The notes under the pieces were generated by a model. That model made no database searches. It had not been told where the DNA came from and was given only the letters and a program-made list of their open reading frames with translations. From Motiliproteus sp036960175 (GTDB taxonomy: Bacteria > Pseudomonadota > Gammaproteobacteria > Pseudomonadales > Balneatricaceae): DNA of 64,000 nt. The DNA lies in assembly GCA_036960175.1 (NCBI GenBank), contig JBALWH010000002.1, positions 1 through 64,000 of the forward strand, given 5' to 3'. The number at the start of each line of letters is the position of its first letter. Position 1 is the first letter of the stretch. Below, piece by piece: positions 43,178-52,483 of the stretch. A program made the position numbers and the translations under genes.

Positions 43178-43294
43178 ATGAAAGTACGTGCATCTGTTAA
43201 AAAGATCTGCCGTAACTGCAAGATTGTCCGTCGTAACGGTGTTGTGCGGGTGGTCTGCAAAGTTGAGCCGCGCCACAAGCAGCGCCAGGGTTAA
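43178..43294 (+). CDS. rpmJ: 50S ribosomal protein L36
   Basis: L36 is a 38-residue zinc protein of the 50S subunit. MKVRASVKKICRNCKIVRR starts it, and the ligands are Cys-x2-Cys, a third Cys in VVCKVE, and His in RHKQRQG: the zinc-binding form. It lies 22 bp after secY behind TTGGAG and is the last gene before the rpsM leader. Confidence 0.96.
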   Translation: MKVRASVKKICRNCKIVRRNGVVRVVCKVEPRHKQRQG

Positions 43295-43334
43295 GCCCTG
43301 AAACGCATTAGTGCAAAAGGTGTTGGTGGTTGGG

Positions 43335-43363
43335 TTGATTTTTAGACAATCAGCCTGTACTAT
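43335..43363 (+). promoter_or_regulatory. Sigma70-type promoter before rpsM (alpha operon)
   Basis: TTGATT and TACTAT are separated by 17 bp, and the message would start near 43,370. This would allow rpsM-rpsK-rpsD-rpoA-rplQ to be transcribed apart from the spc genes, as in E. coli. Confidence 0.6.
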
Positions 43364-43411
43364 CTTGCGCCTTTCGTGGAAAGGTTAAAGACTAGCGAGT
43401 CGTAACTCGGT

Positions 43412-43434
43412 ATTAGCGCTTCAAGAAAGCGCTA
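43412..43434 (+). promoter_or_regulatory. Leader hairpin before rpsM
   Basis: TTAGCGCTT and AAGCGCTAA form a perfect 9-bp stem in the roughly 100-nt leader downstream of the promoter. In E. coli protein S4 represses this operon by binding a pseudoknot at the rpsM start; this hairpin is a candidate for such a site, but the structure is not otherwise similar by eye. Confidence 0.4.
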
Positions 43435-43467
43435 ACGAAGGTTGCGACCGATAACGGAGTATATTGA

Positions 43468-43824
43468 ATGGCCCGTATAGCTGGCGTCAACATTCCAGAC
43501 AATAAGCATGCGGTTATCTCCTTGACTTATATCTATGGGGTAGGCCGTACGACTGCAGCGCAACTTTGCGACACGGTTGGTATTGAGCCTAGCTCAAAGA
43601 TTGGAGACCTGTCTGAAGAGCAACTTGATACCCTACGGGGTGAAGTATCCAAGTTGAGTGTTGAAGGTGACCTCCGTCGTGAGGTTAACATGAATATTAA
43701 GCGTCTTATGGACCTTGGTTGTTTTCGCGGCATTCGTCATCGCCGTAGTCTGCCCGTTCGCGGTCAGCGCACGAAAACAAATGCGCGTACCCGTAAAGGG
43801 CCACGCAAGCCAATCCGTAAGTAG
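43468..43824 (+). CDS. rpsM: 30S ribosomal protein S13
   Basis: S13 lies in the 30S head and contacts the 50S subunit and P-site tRNA. It has 118 residues (ARIAGVNIPDNKHAVISLTY), with the Arg-rich tail GQRTKTNARTRKGPRKPIRK. It is the first gene of the alpha operon, with its own promoter and leader. Confidence 0.97.
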   Translation: MARIAGVNIPDNKHAVISLTYIYGVGRTTAAQLCDTVGIEPSSKIGDLSEEQLDTLRGEVSKLSVEGDLRREVNMNIKRLMDLGCFRGIRHRRSLPVRGQRTKTNARTRKGPRKPIRK

Positions 43825-43848
43825 TGTAAGCGATAGGAATTTTCCCAT

Positions 43849-44238
43849 ATGGCTAAGCCAGGTACTCGCACACGCAAAAAGGTTAAGAAGCAGGTGGTTG
43901 ATGGGTTTGCCCACATCCATGCGTCTTTTAACAATACGATCGTGACCATTACTGACCGTCAGGGTAATACTCTGAGCTGGGCAACTGCTGGTGGCTCCGG
44001 CTTCCGTGGTTCCCGTAAGAGCACTCCGTTCGCTGCGCAGGTTGCTGCTGAGCGTGCCGGTGCTGCTGCGCAAGAGTATGGCCTTAAAAATCTAGACGTT
44101 TTCGTGAAGGGCCCAGGGCCCGGACGTGAATCTGCTGTTCGTGCATTGAATAATGTCGGATACAAGATCACTAACATCACGGACGTGACGCCCATCCCTC
44201 ATAATGGATGTCGTCCGCCCAAGAAACGTCGCGTTTAA
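43849..44238 (+). CDS. rpsK: 30S ribosomal protein S11
   Basis: S11 is part of the 30S platform near the mRNA exit. It has 129 residues with FAHIHASFNNTIVTITDRQG and the conserved C-terminus PIPHNGCRPPKKRRV. It begins 24 bp after rpsM. Confidence 0.97.
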   Translation: MAKPGTRTRKKVKKQVVDGFAHIHASFNNTIVTITDRQGNTLSWATAGGSGFRGSRKSTPFAAQVAAERAGAAAQEYGLKNLDVFVKGPGPGRESAVRALNNVGYKITNITDVTPIPHNGCRPPKKRRV

Positions 44239-44253
44239 TCAGGAGACGGTATA

Positions 44254-44874
44254 ATGGCTCGATATATTGGACCTAAGTGTAAGCTGTCTCGCCGTGAAGG
44301 AACGGATTTGTTCCTTAAGAGCGGCGTTCGCGCACTAGACTCCAAGTGCAAGGCGGAAACGCCTCCAGGTGCACATGGAGCTCGTCGCGGGCGTCTGTCT
44401 GACTACGGTCTACAGCTACGTGAAAAGCAAAAAGTACGTCGTATTTACGGCATACTGGAACGTCAGTTCCGCAGTTACTACAAAGAGGCTGCGCGTCTTA
44501 AAGGTGCTACTGGTGAAAACCTGCTGCAGCTGCTGGAAGGACGTCTGGATAACGTAGTTTACCGCATGGGGTTTGGATCTACCCGTGCCGAAGCTCGTCA
44601 GGTCGTTTCTCACAAGGCGATTTTGGTCAATGGTAAGACGGTTAACATTCCTTCTTATCAAGTAAAATCCGGTGACGTTGTTGCCGTACGTGAAAAGGCG
44701 AAGGCTCAGTTGCGCATCAAGCACGCACTGGACCTTGCTTCTCAACGTACAGCAGTCGAGTGGGTTGATGTAGATGGTTCTAAGATGGAAGGTACTTTTA
44801 AAACAGCACCTGAAAGAACAGAGCTTTCCGCTGAGATCAACGAACAGCTGATCGTCGAGCTTTACTCTAAGTAA
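44254..44874 (+). CDS. rpsD: 30S ribosomal protein S4
   Basis: S4 nucleates 30S assembly, affects fidelity and in E. coli represses the alpha operon. It has 206 residues; the S4 RNA-binding fold is seen in LEGRLDNVVYRMGFGSTRAE followed by ARQVVSHKAILVNGKTVNIP. The N-terminal Cys cluster of zinc-type S4 is absent. Confidence 0.97.
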   Translation: MARYIGPKCKLSRREGTDLFLKSGVRALDSKCKAETPPGAHGARRGRLSDYGLQLREKQKVRRIYGILERQFRSYYKEAARLKGATGENLLQLLEGRLDNVVYRMGFGSTRAEARQVVSHKAILVNGKTVNIPSYQVKSGDVVAVREKAKAQLRIKHALDLASQRTAVEWVDVDGSKMEGTFKTAPERTELSAEINEQLIVELYSK

Positions 44875-44898
44875 GACTTTAATTGCTAGGTGGATAGA

Positions 44899-45900
44899 AT
44901 GCAGGCTTCAGTCAACGAATTTCTAAGCCCTAATCGAATCGACGTTCAGGAGGTCAGCGCCACGCGTGCGCAGGTTTCTCTTGAGCCTCTCGAGCGAGGC
45001 TTTGGTCACACTCTGGGTAATGCGCTGCGACGGATTCTTCTGTCGTCCATGCCTGGTTGTGCGGTATCAGAAGTGGAAATCGAAGGTGTGCTTCACGAAT
45101 ACAGTGCCATTGACGGTATACAGGAGGATGTCATTGAGATCCTGCTGAACCTTAAAGGTGTTGCCGTGATCATGCATAACGGTGAAGAAGCGCTTCTAAC
45201 GCTGTCTAAGAAAGGCCCCGGCATAGTAACTGCCGGTGATATCCAGTTGAATCAGGATGTTGAAATCGCTAACCCGGGTCACGTCATTGCTCATCTCAAC
45301 GATAACGCTGAGTTGAACATGCAGTTGAAAGTGACTCGTGGTCGTGGTTATGTCGCGGCAGATGTTCGCGGCAACGGCGAAGAAGATAGCCGTCCGATCG
45401 GTCGTTTGTTGCTTGATGCAACTTACAGCCCGGTTCGTCGTGTTTCCTATGTTGTTGAAAGTGCGCGTGTAGAGCAGCGTACTGACCTCGATAAGTTGGT
45501 CATCGACATGGAAACCAACGGTTCTATCGATCCTGAAGAGGCTATTCGTCGTGCTGCAACTATTCTGCAGCAGCAACTGGTTGCCTTTGTTGACCTTGAG
45601 AGTGCAGATGCAGCTGTTGAGTCGGAGCCTGAGCCGGAAATTGATCCGATTCTGCTTCGTCCAGTGGATGATCTGGAGCTGACAGTACGTTCAGCTAACT
45701 GCCTCAAGGCTGAAAATCTTTACTACATCGGTGATCTGATTCAGCGCACCGAAGTAGAGTTGCTTAAGACGCCTAACTTAGGTAAGAAATCTCTGACTGA
45801 AATCAAAGATGTTCTTGCTTCTAAGGGACTGTCGCTCGGTATGCGCCTGGAAAATTGGCCGCCTGCCAGCATCAGGGGCGATGATAAGGTCGCTTCCTAA
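44899..45900 (+). CDS. rpoA: RNA polymerase alpha subunit
   Basis: The alpha subunit dimerises to start RNA polymerase assembly, and its C-terminal domain binds UP elements and activators. It has 333 residues from ATG 44,899 behind TAGGTGG; the GTG at 44,890 is within the ribosome binding site. NTD signature: LEPLERGFGHTLGNALRRIL. CTD (about 250-325): CLKAENLYYIGDLIQRTEVE and LGKKSLTEIKDVL. Confidence 0.97.
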   Translation: MQASVNEFLSPNRIDVQEVSATRAQVSLEPLERGFGHTLGNALRRILLSSMPGCAVSEVEIEGVLHEYSAIDGIQEDVIEILLNLKGVAVIMHNGEEALLTLSKKGPGIVTAGDIQLNQDVEIANPGHVIAHLNDNAELNMQLKVTRGRGYVAADVRGNGEEDSRPIGRLLLDATYSPVRRVSYVVESARVEQRTDLDKLVIDMETNGSIDPEEAIRRAATILQQQLVAFVDLESADAAVESEPEPEIDPILLRPVDDLELTVRSANCLKAENLYYIGDLIQRTEVELLKTPNLGKKSLTEIKDVLASKGLSLGMRLENWPPASIRGDDKVAS

Positions 45901-45938
45901 GCGTCGAGATCAACGTTTAGTTTTGTAGGGAATTAAAC

Positions 45939-46325
45939 ATGCGCCATCGTAAAAGTGGTCGTCAATTAAATCGCACTAGCTCACATCGTCAAGCGATGTT
46001 CAAGAACATGTCTGTGTCCTTGTTTGAGCATGGAGTGATTAAGACGACCTTACCAAAAGCAAAAGAGCTACGTCGTGTTGCTGAGCCATTGATTACACTG
46101 GCAAAAGAAGACTCCGTAGCGAACCGCCGCCTGGCTTTCTCCCGTACTCGCAGCAAAGTTGCAGTGGGCAAGCTGTTCAACGAGCTAGGTCCTCGCTATG
46201 CGAACCGTTCTGGAGGTTACATCCGTATCCTCAAGTGTGGTCTTCGTACTGGTGATAAAGCGCCTATGGCTTATGTTGAGCTGGTTGACCGTCCTGTTTC
46301 TGCTGAAGTAGTTTCAGAAGACTAA
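45939..46325 (+). CDS. rplQ: 50S ribosomal protein L17
   Basis: L17 is a 50S protein near the tunnel exit. It has 128 residues (MRHRKSGRQLNRTSSHRQAM). It closes the cluster; a strong terminator follows directly. Confidence 0.97.
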   Translation: MRHRKSGRQLNRTSSHRQAMFKNMSVSLFEHGVIKTTLPKAKELRRVAEPLITLAKEDSVANRRLAFSRTRSKVAVGKLFNELGPRYANRSGGYIRILKCGLRTGDKAPMAYVELVDRPVSAEVVSED

Positions 46326-46342
46326 GTCACGGATGTGGTATT

Positions 46343-46371
46343 AAAAAACCCGGCTAATGCCGGGTTTTTTT
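46343..46371 (+). terminator. Rho-independent terminator after rplQ
   Basis: AAAAAACCCGGC-taat-GCCGGGTTTTTTT ends the ribosomal cluster. The symmetric A/T runs let it also serve the convergent uvrA gene. Confidence 0.93.
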
Positions 46372-46415
46372 GTATCTGGCTTCCGGGTTTCCCTTGGAAA
46401 CGTTTGCTTTCGTGA

Positions 46416-49238
46416 TCAGCTTAAAAGTGGCAGTAGAAAGCTGCCTGTATGGGATTGTTGCTGAGCAGCGACTTGCTCGGGAGTGCCTGTGGCGATAATC
46501 ATGCCGCCATTGATGCCGCCCTCGGGGCCGAGGTCAACCACCCAGTCGGCAGTTTTGATTACATCCAGATTATGTTCGATGACAACAATAGTGTTGCCGT
46601 GGTCTCGTAGCCGGTGCAAGACGTTTAACAGCTGCTGAATGTCATAAAAATGCAGCCCAGTGGTGGGCTCATCAAGAATATACAGAGTCTTGCCGGTGTC
46701 TCGCTTGGACAGTTCCTTAGAGAGTTTTACCCGCTGTGCTTCTCCGCCGGAAAGAGTGGTGGCGCTCTGCCCTAGGCGAATGTAAGACAAGCCTACGTCG
46801 ATAAGAGTTTGCAGGCGACGAGCTAGCATAGGTACCGGATCAAAGAACTCTCGCGCCTCCTCAACAGTCATATCCAGCACTTGGTGGATATTCTTGCCTT
46901 TGTATTTGATCTCCAGTGTTTCTCGGTTATAGCGCTTGCTTTTACAGACATCACAGGGCACATATATGTCAGGTAAAAAATGCATTTCTACCTTGATTAC
47001 GCCATCACCCTGGCAGGCCTCGCAGCGACCGCCTTTGACGTTAAAGCTAAAGCGTCCAGGCTTATAACCCCTGGAGCGTGCCTCGTGGGTGGCGGCGAAT
47101 AGTTCGCGCATCGGTGTAAAAATGCCGGTATAAGTTGCGGGATTGGATCGAGGTGTGCGCCCTATCGGGCTTTGGTCGATATCCACGACTTTGTCGAGAA
47201 GGTTAAGGCCTTTGATGGAATCGTGTGGGCCTATCTCCAAAGTGGATGCTTTGTTCAGAGCAGTAGCGGCCAACGGGTACAGAGTGTTGTTGATTAGGGT
47301 GGACTTTCCAGAGCCCGAAACGCCGGTGACACAGGTCATTAAGCCGAGGGGTATTTCAAGGGTAACGTTTTTGAGGTTGTTGCCTGAGGCGCCTAGCAAT
47401 ACCAGCCACTGGTCTTCTTGGATGGGGTTGCGTTGTTGCGGGATTTCAATGCGTTTGGTGCCGCTAAGATACTGGCCTGTGAGAGATGATTCGCAGGACA
47501 TGATGTCTTCCGGCTTCCCTTGGGCGATAATTTCGCCGCCATGAACACCAGCGCCAGGGCCGATGTCGATGACATGGTCAGCCTGGCGAATGGCATCTTC
47601 ATCATGCTCAACCACGATCACGGTATTGCCGATGTCGCGCAGGTGGGTGAGAGTCTTTAGCAGTCTTTCGTTATCTCTCTGATGTAAGCCAATAGAAGGT
47701 TCATCGAGGATATACATTACTCCCACCAGTCCTGCGCCAATCTGGCTGGCCAGTCTAATGCGCTGTGCTTCGCCGCCTGAGAGCGTGTCAGCGTTGCGAT
47801 CAAGGCTCAGGTAGTCGAGACCAACGTTAACTAGAAAATTAAGTCTGGCCCGTATCTCCTTCAAAATCTTGTCGGCAATCTCGCCCTGCTTCCCCGTTAG
47901 CTTTAGGGAGTCAAAGTAGCGATAACATTCTGCCACCGCCATTGAGGTGATATCTGAAATATTGCGTTCATCAATAAATACGCTGCGTGCGTCGCGTCTA
48001 AGTCTTGATCCTGCGCAGGAGGGGCAATGCTGCTGGGTCTGAAATTTCGACAGGTCTTCGCGTACTGACTGTGATTCGGTTTCACGAAAGCGTCTAGTCA
48101 TGTTCGGGATGACGCCTTCAAAGGGGTGTTCTTTGGTAGCGATCTCGCCCCGGTCACTGAGATATTTAAATCGGATTTTTTCCTGGCCGGTGCCCTGTAA
48201 AACTGCGTTACGCTGTTTGTCGGATAGTTCTATAAACGGGGTGTCTGTGCGGAAACCGTAGTGTTCGCCGACAGCGGTGAGCAATTGAAAGTAATAAACG
48301 CTGCGTCGATCCCAGCCGCGAATAGCGCCTTCTGCCAAGGAGAGTTCCTGACTTACGATGATTTTGTCAGCATCGAAAAACAGCTTTGAACCTAATCCGT
48401 CACAGCTGGGGCAGGCGCCATGAGGGTTGTTGAAGGAGAATAAGCGCGGTTCCAGTTCCTGGATGCTGTGGCCGCACTTAGGGCAGGCAAAGCGAGCAGA
48501 GAACACTAAGTCTTTGCCGTCTCCGTCCATGTAGCACAGCAGCGCAATGCCGTCAGTTAGCTCGATGCAGGTTTCCAGCGATTCGGCTAGGCGGGTTTCG
48601 ATGTCTGGGCGAATTTTAAAGCGGTCTATGACCACCTCAATATTGTGTTTTTTGTTTTTCTCTAGATCGGGTGCGCTGTCCAGGTCAACGACTATGCCGT
48701 TGATGCGAGCCCGCACAAAGCCTTGGGTTTTTAAGCTGTTGAGGATGTGAAGGTGTTCGCCTTTGCGGTCCTGTATCACCGGAGCCAGCAGCATGACCTT
48801 GGCCCCCTCTTCCAGGGTTAGAATCTGATCGACCATCTGGCTGATGGTTTGGGCCTTTAGCGGTAGGTCGTGATCTGGGCAGCGGGGCTCGCCAGCACGG
48901 GCAAATAGCAATCGCAGATAGTCGTATATCTCGGTAATAGTACCCACGGTGGAGCGGGGATTGTGGGAGGTGGACTTTTGTTCGATGGATATGGCTGGAG
49001 ATAGGCCTTCTATATGGTCTACGTCGGGCTTTTCCATCATCGATAGAAATTGCCGAGCATAGGTGGATAATGACTCCACGTAACGACGCTGACCTTCGGC
49101 GTAAAGCGTGTCGAAGGCCAGAGAAGATTTGCCAGAACCGGATAGCCCAGTAATAACAATTAATTTGTCCCTAGGAATATCAATATCGATATTTTTAAGG
49201 TTGTGTGTGCGAGCGCCGCGTACGCTGATAGTGTCCAT
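46416..49238 (-). CDS. uvrA: Excinuclease ABC subunit A
   Basis: UvrA finds bulky DNA damage in nucleotide excision repair and loads UvrB. It has 940 residues, the length of E. coli UvrA. Two ABC modules are visible: Walker A GLSGSGKSSLAF near the N-terminus and GVSGSGKSTLINNTL in the second half, each with an LSGGEAQR signature and an ILDEP Walker B. Zinc-finger Cys pairs include CPKCG, CPSCDG, CEACQGDG and CDVCKSKRYN. The gene is divergent from ssb, as in E. coli. I saw no convincing LexA box in the 302-bp gap. Confidence 0.97.
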   Translation of the reverse strand: MDTISVRGARTHNLKNIDIDIPRDKLIVITGLSGSGKSSLAFDTLYAEGQRRYVESLSTYARQFLSMMEKPDVDHIEGLSPAISIEQKSTSHNPRSTVGTITEIYDYLRLLFARAGEPRCPDHDLPLKAQTISQMVDQILTLEEGAKVMLLAPVIQDRKGEHLHILNSLKTQGFVRARINGIVVDLDSAPDLEKNKKHNIEVVIDRFKIRPDIETRLAESLETCIELTDGIALLCYMDGDGKDLVFSARFACPKCGHSIQELEPRLFSFNNPHGACPSCDGLGSKLFFDADKIIVSQELSLAEGAIRGWDRRSVYYFQLLTAVGEHYGFRTDTPFIELSDKQRNAVLQGTGQEKIRFKYLSDRGEIATKEHPFEGVIPNMTRRFRETESQSVREDLSKFQTQQHCPSCAGSRLRRDARSVFIDERNISDITSMAVAECYRYFDSLKLTGKQGEIADKILKEIRARLNFLVNVGLDYLSLDRNADTLSGGEAQRIRLASQIGAGLVGVMYILDEPSIGLHQRDNERLLKTLTHLRDIGNTVIVVEHDEDAIRQADHVIDIGPGAGVHGGEIIAQGKPEDIMSCESSLTGQYLSGTKRIEIPQQRNPIQEDQWLVLLGASGNNLKNVTLEIPLGLMTCVTGVSGSGKSTLINNTLYPLAATALNKASTLEIGPHDSIKGLNLLDKVVDIDQSPIGRTPRSNPATYTGIFTPMRELFAATHEARSRGYKPGRFSFNVKGGRCEACQGDGVIKVEMHFLPDIYVPCDVCKSKRYNRETLEIKYKGKNIHQVLDMTVEEAREFFDPVPMLARRLQTLIDVGLSYIRLGQSATTLSGGEAQRVKLSKELSKRDTGKTLYILDEPTTGLHFYDIQQLLNVLHRLRDHGNTIVVIEHNLDVIKTADWVVDLGPEGGINGGMIIATGTPEQVAAQQQSHTGSFLLPLLS

Positions 49239-49540
49239 CTTGGCCTCATAATGACAGCGGAACCCAGAATTATATAGTGTAAGTCAGTGGGATAACTATC
49301 TAATAAGGCTTCTTGCTCGTTAATAATTGCGATATGTGATTTATGGGTGTTTTCGGCTGCTGAATTGGCCTGGCCGGTGCTCTTTGGGTCGTTTTTGAGG
49401 TGCTTGTACAGCTGGTTTCCAGCCAACAAAACATTCCCTCGTCTATCGTTTCAGATGTGTTATTCTAAAACGCTTTTCAGGCGGCAGGCTGGCTCCTACC
49501 TAAACAGAAACGATAGATATAGATAAGGGCAGAATTGACC

Positions 49541-50077
49541 ATGGCTCGTGGTGTAAATAAAGTTATTCTGATAGGTAATCTCGGACAGGATCCGGAAGTC
49601 CGTTATATGCCGAATGGCAATGCAGTGACCAACGTGACTATTGCTACTAGCGAAAGCTGGAAAGACCGTGACTCTGGGCAGCAGCAAGAGCGTACGGAGT
49701 GGCATCGGGTGGTGTTTTTCGGAAAGCTGGCTGAAATAGCGGGCCAGTATTTACGTAAGGGCTCCAAGGTCTATGTTGAAGGCGCGTTGCGCACTCGTAA
49801 ATGGCAGGATCAAGGCGGTCAAGACCGTTACACGACAGAGATCGTTGTTGATATGAACGGTCAGATGCAAATGTTGGATGGTCGCGCCGAAAGCGGTGCT
49901 GGAAACTATCAGAAGCCAGTGCAGCAGGCCGCGCAGCAGCCGGCTCAAAATTTTGGTCAACCACAGCAGTCCTTTCAGCAGCCTAAGTCCGCACCCCAGC
50001 AGCCTGCACCGCAACAGGCGGCTCCGCAGCAGCCTGCAGCTGGATTTGATGATTTCGATGACGATATTCCCTTCTAG
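49541..50077 (+). CDS. ssb: Single-stranded DNA-binding protein
   Basis: SSB coats single-stranded DNA and recruits repair and replication proteins. It has 178 residues from ATG 49,541 (MARGVNKVILIGNLGQDPEV). The OB-fold covers about 1-110. A Gln/Pro/Ala-rich linker follows, with repeated QQPA-type units, and the acidic tip DDFDDDIPF, the docking peptide for partner proteins, ends it. The linker is coded by repetitive cagcag-type DNA that may vary in length between strains. Confidence 0.97.
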   Translation: MARGVNKVILIGNLGQDPEVRYMPNGNAVTNVTIATSESWKDRDSGQQQERTEWHRVVFFGKLAEIAGQYLRKGSKVYVEGALRTRKWQDQGGQDRYTTEIVVDMNGQMQMLDGRAESGAGNYQKPVQQAAQQPAQNFGQPQQSFQQPKSAPQQPAPQQAAPQQPAAGFDDFDDDIPF

Positions 50078-50094
50078 GTAAGGAGCGACCTTCG

Positions 50095-50970
50095 TTGTTT
50101 GAGTTACCTAAACTGTTGATCATCGGCGCCGAAGGGCAGCTGGGCTATGAGCTGGTGGCTCAGGCGCAGGAGCAAGGATTTGATGTGTTTTCCTGCTCGT
50201 CCTCGGATCTGGATGTCGGTAATCAGCAAGCGGTTGCTGCTTTGCTGGGCCAGGAGCTTCCTCTCTATGTGATCAATGCGGCAGGAAAGATTCCTGCTGA
50301 TAATGTCACGAAGCCCGACTTCAAGGTAAATACCAAGGGCCCGGAGGTGCTGGCGACGGTATGCAGGGGCATGGGTATTGCTCTGATCCAGCTTTCCTGT
50401 GCCGAAATCTTTGATGGTCTATCGGATTCCCCTTACCGGGAAGTCGATCTTGTTGCTCCTACCAATGAATATTCCGAGAGCCTATGTCAGGGCGAACAGG
50501 CGGTCCGTTCTATTTTGGACCGGCACCTTATCCTCCGTACCGGATGGCTATTTAGTGCTAGAAGTCCCAGCTATGTCTTGCGATTGCTGGAGCAGGCCAG
50601 AAAGTCTAAGCAGGTCTGTGTCGCAGACGGGTTGAAGGGCGCGCCAACCTCCGCTGTCGACCTGTCCAGGGTGGTGATGGCTATTATAAAACAGCTGGAT
50701 TGTGGCGTCGAAAATTGGGGTACATACCATTATTGTGCTACGGAGACCGTTACTTGGTATGGGTTCTCTGAGGCAATTATCGCAGCAGCACGTCAATATG
50801 AAGATCTACCGCTTGAAGAGTTGGTCTCCGTTCATCAGTCTGAGCTGGGGCAGCATCAGCGGGTTGCCTATAGTGAGCTTGATTGCAGCAAAATATTGTG
50901 TGATTTTGGTATTCATCAAAGATCCTGGCGTACCGGGTTGGTGATAGCTGTGCGTAGCCTTTATATGTAG
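50095..50970 (+). CDS. RmlD-like sugar-nucleotide reductase family protein
   Basis: This encodes 291 residues, start TTG 50,095 (ATG is absent), 17 bp after ssb and likely co-transcribed. The N-terminal dinucleotide motif LLIIGAEGQLGYELV and the segment VINAAGKIPADN place it in the extended short-chain dehydrogenase (RmlD/dTDP-4-dehydrorhamnose reductase) family. The usual catalytic YxxxK is YSESL here: the Lys is replaced by Leu, although the following GE is kept (CQGEQAV). It may therefore be a non-catalytic or altered member, like the MAT2B-type regulators. No other rhamnose genes are nearby. Confidence 0.75.
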   Translation: MFELPKLLIIGAEGQLGYELVAQAQEQGFDVFSCSSSDLDVGNQQAVAALLGQELPLYVINAAGKIPADNVTKPDFKVNTKGPEVLATVCRGMGIALIQLSCAEIFDGLSDSPYREVDLVAPTNEYSESLCQGEQAVRSILDRHLILRTGWLFSARSPSYVLRLLEQARKSKQVCVADGLKGAPTSAVDLSRVVMAIIKQLDCGVENWGTYHYCATETVTWYGFSEAIIAAARQYEDLPLEELVSVHQSELGQHQRVAYSELDCSKILCDFGIHQRSWRTGLVIAVRSLYM

Positions 50971-51000
50971 TTGGGCAGAATAGCGGGCAAGCGGTGCGGG

Positions 51001-51381
51001 TTAAAGCAGCCAAGGCCAGGGGTAGTGGTTTCGAGCAACCCAGATGATGTAGGCCACGCTGAGGAAGGCAATCAGCAGTGCGCAACGACGGGCTAGTCTG
51101 TTTTTACCGCGATTCAGGGCGATAGTGCCGAACAGGATATAAACCAATAAAGCGGTTACTTTAACAGTGAGCCAGTCGTTTTGGAGGGGGTACTGTTTTA
51201 TGACGAATGTTAAGGAAATGGCGCTTAGCAGGAGTATAGTGTCAATACTCTGCGACAGCTTTCTGATCCATTGCCGTTGATGTAACTCGGACTCCATCAG
51301 CATCCAAATCGCCCTGGTCGTAAATAAGCTAATGCTGGATGCGACCGCGATAAGATGAATGTATTTTAACAGCAGGTACAT
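51001..51381 (-). CDS. SirB2-family membrane protein
   Basis: About 126 residues are encoded from ATG 51,381; a longer start at 51,420 adds 13 residues. The protein has four predicted membrane helices, starting LLKYIHLIAVASSISLF and including LLLSAISLTFVI and VTALLVYILFG. It resembles SirB2 (YchQ), an inner-membrane family of unknown biochemical role first linked to invasion-gene expression. It is convergent with the RmlD-like gene and divergent from moaA. Confidence 0.75.
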   Translation of the reverse strand: MYLLLKYIHLIAVASSISLFTTRAIWMLMESELHQRQWIRKLSQSIDTILLLSAISLTFVIKQYPLQNDWLTVKVTALLVYILFGTIALNRGKNRLARRCALLIAFLSVAYIIWVARNHYPWPWLL

Positions 51382-51472
51382 GTGGCGAGTTGATCCTGTC
51401 AGGGTTGGATTTAGTGTCATAACATCAGCAGACAGAGCTACATTCTAAGCCAGTTGTAAGAGGTGGCAAGCG

Positions 51473-52483
51473 ATGATGTCGAATAACGAAAACAATACAC
51501 AGAAATTGGTCGATCGCTTCGGGCGAACGGTTGATTACGTTCGTATTTCGGTCACTGATCGGTGTGATTTTCGTTGTGTCTACTGCATGAGCGAGCAGAT
51601 GAAGTTTCTGCCGCGCGAGCAGGTACTGAGTCTGGAAGAAATTGAGCAGGTGGCACAGGCTTTTGTTGAGCTGGGTGTTAGCAAGATCCGCTTAACAGGC
51701 GGAGAGCCTTTGGTGCGTCGGGGCATTGACCATTTGCTGCATAAGTTAGGAAGGTTGAATGGGCTGGATGAGTTGGTGCTTACTACCAACGGATCTCAGT
51801 TGACCAAGCTTGCCGGCGAGCTCAAGGCGGCGGGTGTGAAGCGTATTAACATCAGTCTGGATTCGCTACGGGAAGATCGTTTCAATCGCATTACCCGTAC
51901 CGGAAAATTACAACAGGTGTTGGCCGGTATTGATCAAGCGGTGGCGGCTGGTTTTGAGCGTATTAAGCTAAATGCGGTGATCATGAAAGGGCGCAACGAT
52001 GACGAAGTGTTAGACTTGGTCAATTATGCGCGCGATAAGGGCATTGATATTAGCTTTATCGAAGAGATGCCTTTAGGTAATGTTGATCATGAGCGTCAAG
52101 AAACCTATTGTTCCAGTGATGAAGTGCGAGAGTTGATCGAGTCTCATTATGTGTTGACCCGCGTTTCTGATCGCACGGCGGGGCCGTCCCGTTACTACCG
52201 GATGGAGGGTTCAGAAAGCCGTATCGGCTTTATCTCTCCTCATAGTCATAACTTTTGCAGTGAGTGTAATCGGGTGAGAGTCACTGTCGAAGGGCGTCTG
52301 CTATTGTGTCTAGGTAATGAGCATTCGGTGGATCTGATGGCGATTATTAGAGGCAATCCTGGTGATCTTGAATGCCTGAAGCAGGCAATTATCAAGGCTA
52401 TGGATTTAAAGCCCGAAAAGCATGAATTTGACTTGAGTGCTGAGCCCCAAATTGTTCGCTTTATGAATATGACCGGTGGTTGA
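51473..52483 (+). CDS. moaA: GTP 3',8-cyclase
   Basis: MoaA is a radical-SAM enzyme that turns GTP into 3',8-cyclo-GTP, the first step of molybdopterin synthesis. It has 336 residues. The N-terminal cluster site is CDFRCVYC, preceded by RISVTDR; RLTGGEPLVRRG is the SAM-binding segment. The C-terminal cluster is FCSECNR and a later Cys (LLLCLG). The C-terminal end is shortened/altered after MNMTGG: the conserved Gly-Gly tail is still recognisable. The ATG follows AGAGGTGG; moaC follows after one intervening gene. Confidence 0.95.
   Translation: MMSNNENNTQKLVDRFGRTVDYVRISVTDRCDFRCVYCMSEQMKFLPREQVLSLEEIEQVAQAFVELGVSKIRLTGGEPLVRRGIDHLLHKLGRLNGLDELVLTTNGSQLTKLAGELKAAGVKRINISLDSLREDRFNRITRTGKLQQVLAGIDQAVAAGFERIKLNAVIMKGRNDDEVLDLVNYARDKGIDISFIEEMPLGNVDHERQETYCSSDEVRELIESHYVLTRVSDRTAGPSRYYRMEGSESRIGFISPHSHNFCSECNRVRVTVEGRLLLCLGNEHSVDLMAIIRGNPGDLECLKQAIIKAMDLKPEKHEFDLSAEPQIVRFMNMTGG

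Noticed and set aside
49239..49540. LexA box in the uvrA-ssb gap
   Set aside because: No CTGT-N8-ACAG with good symmetry was seen, although E. coli has one here.
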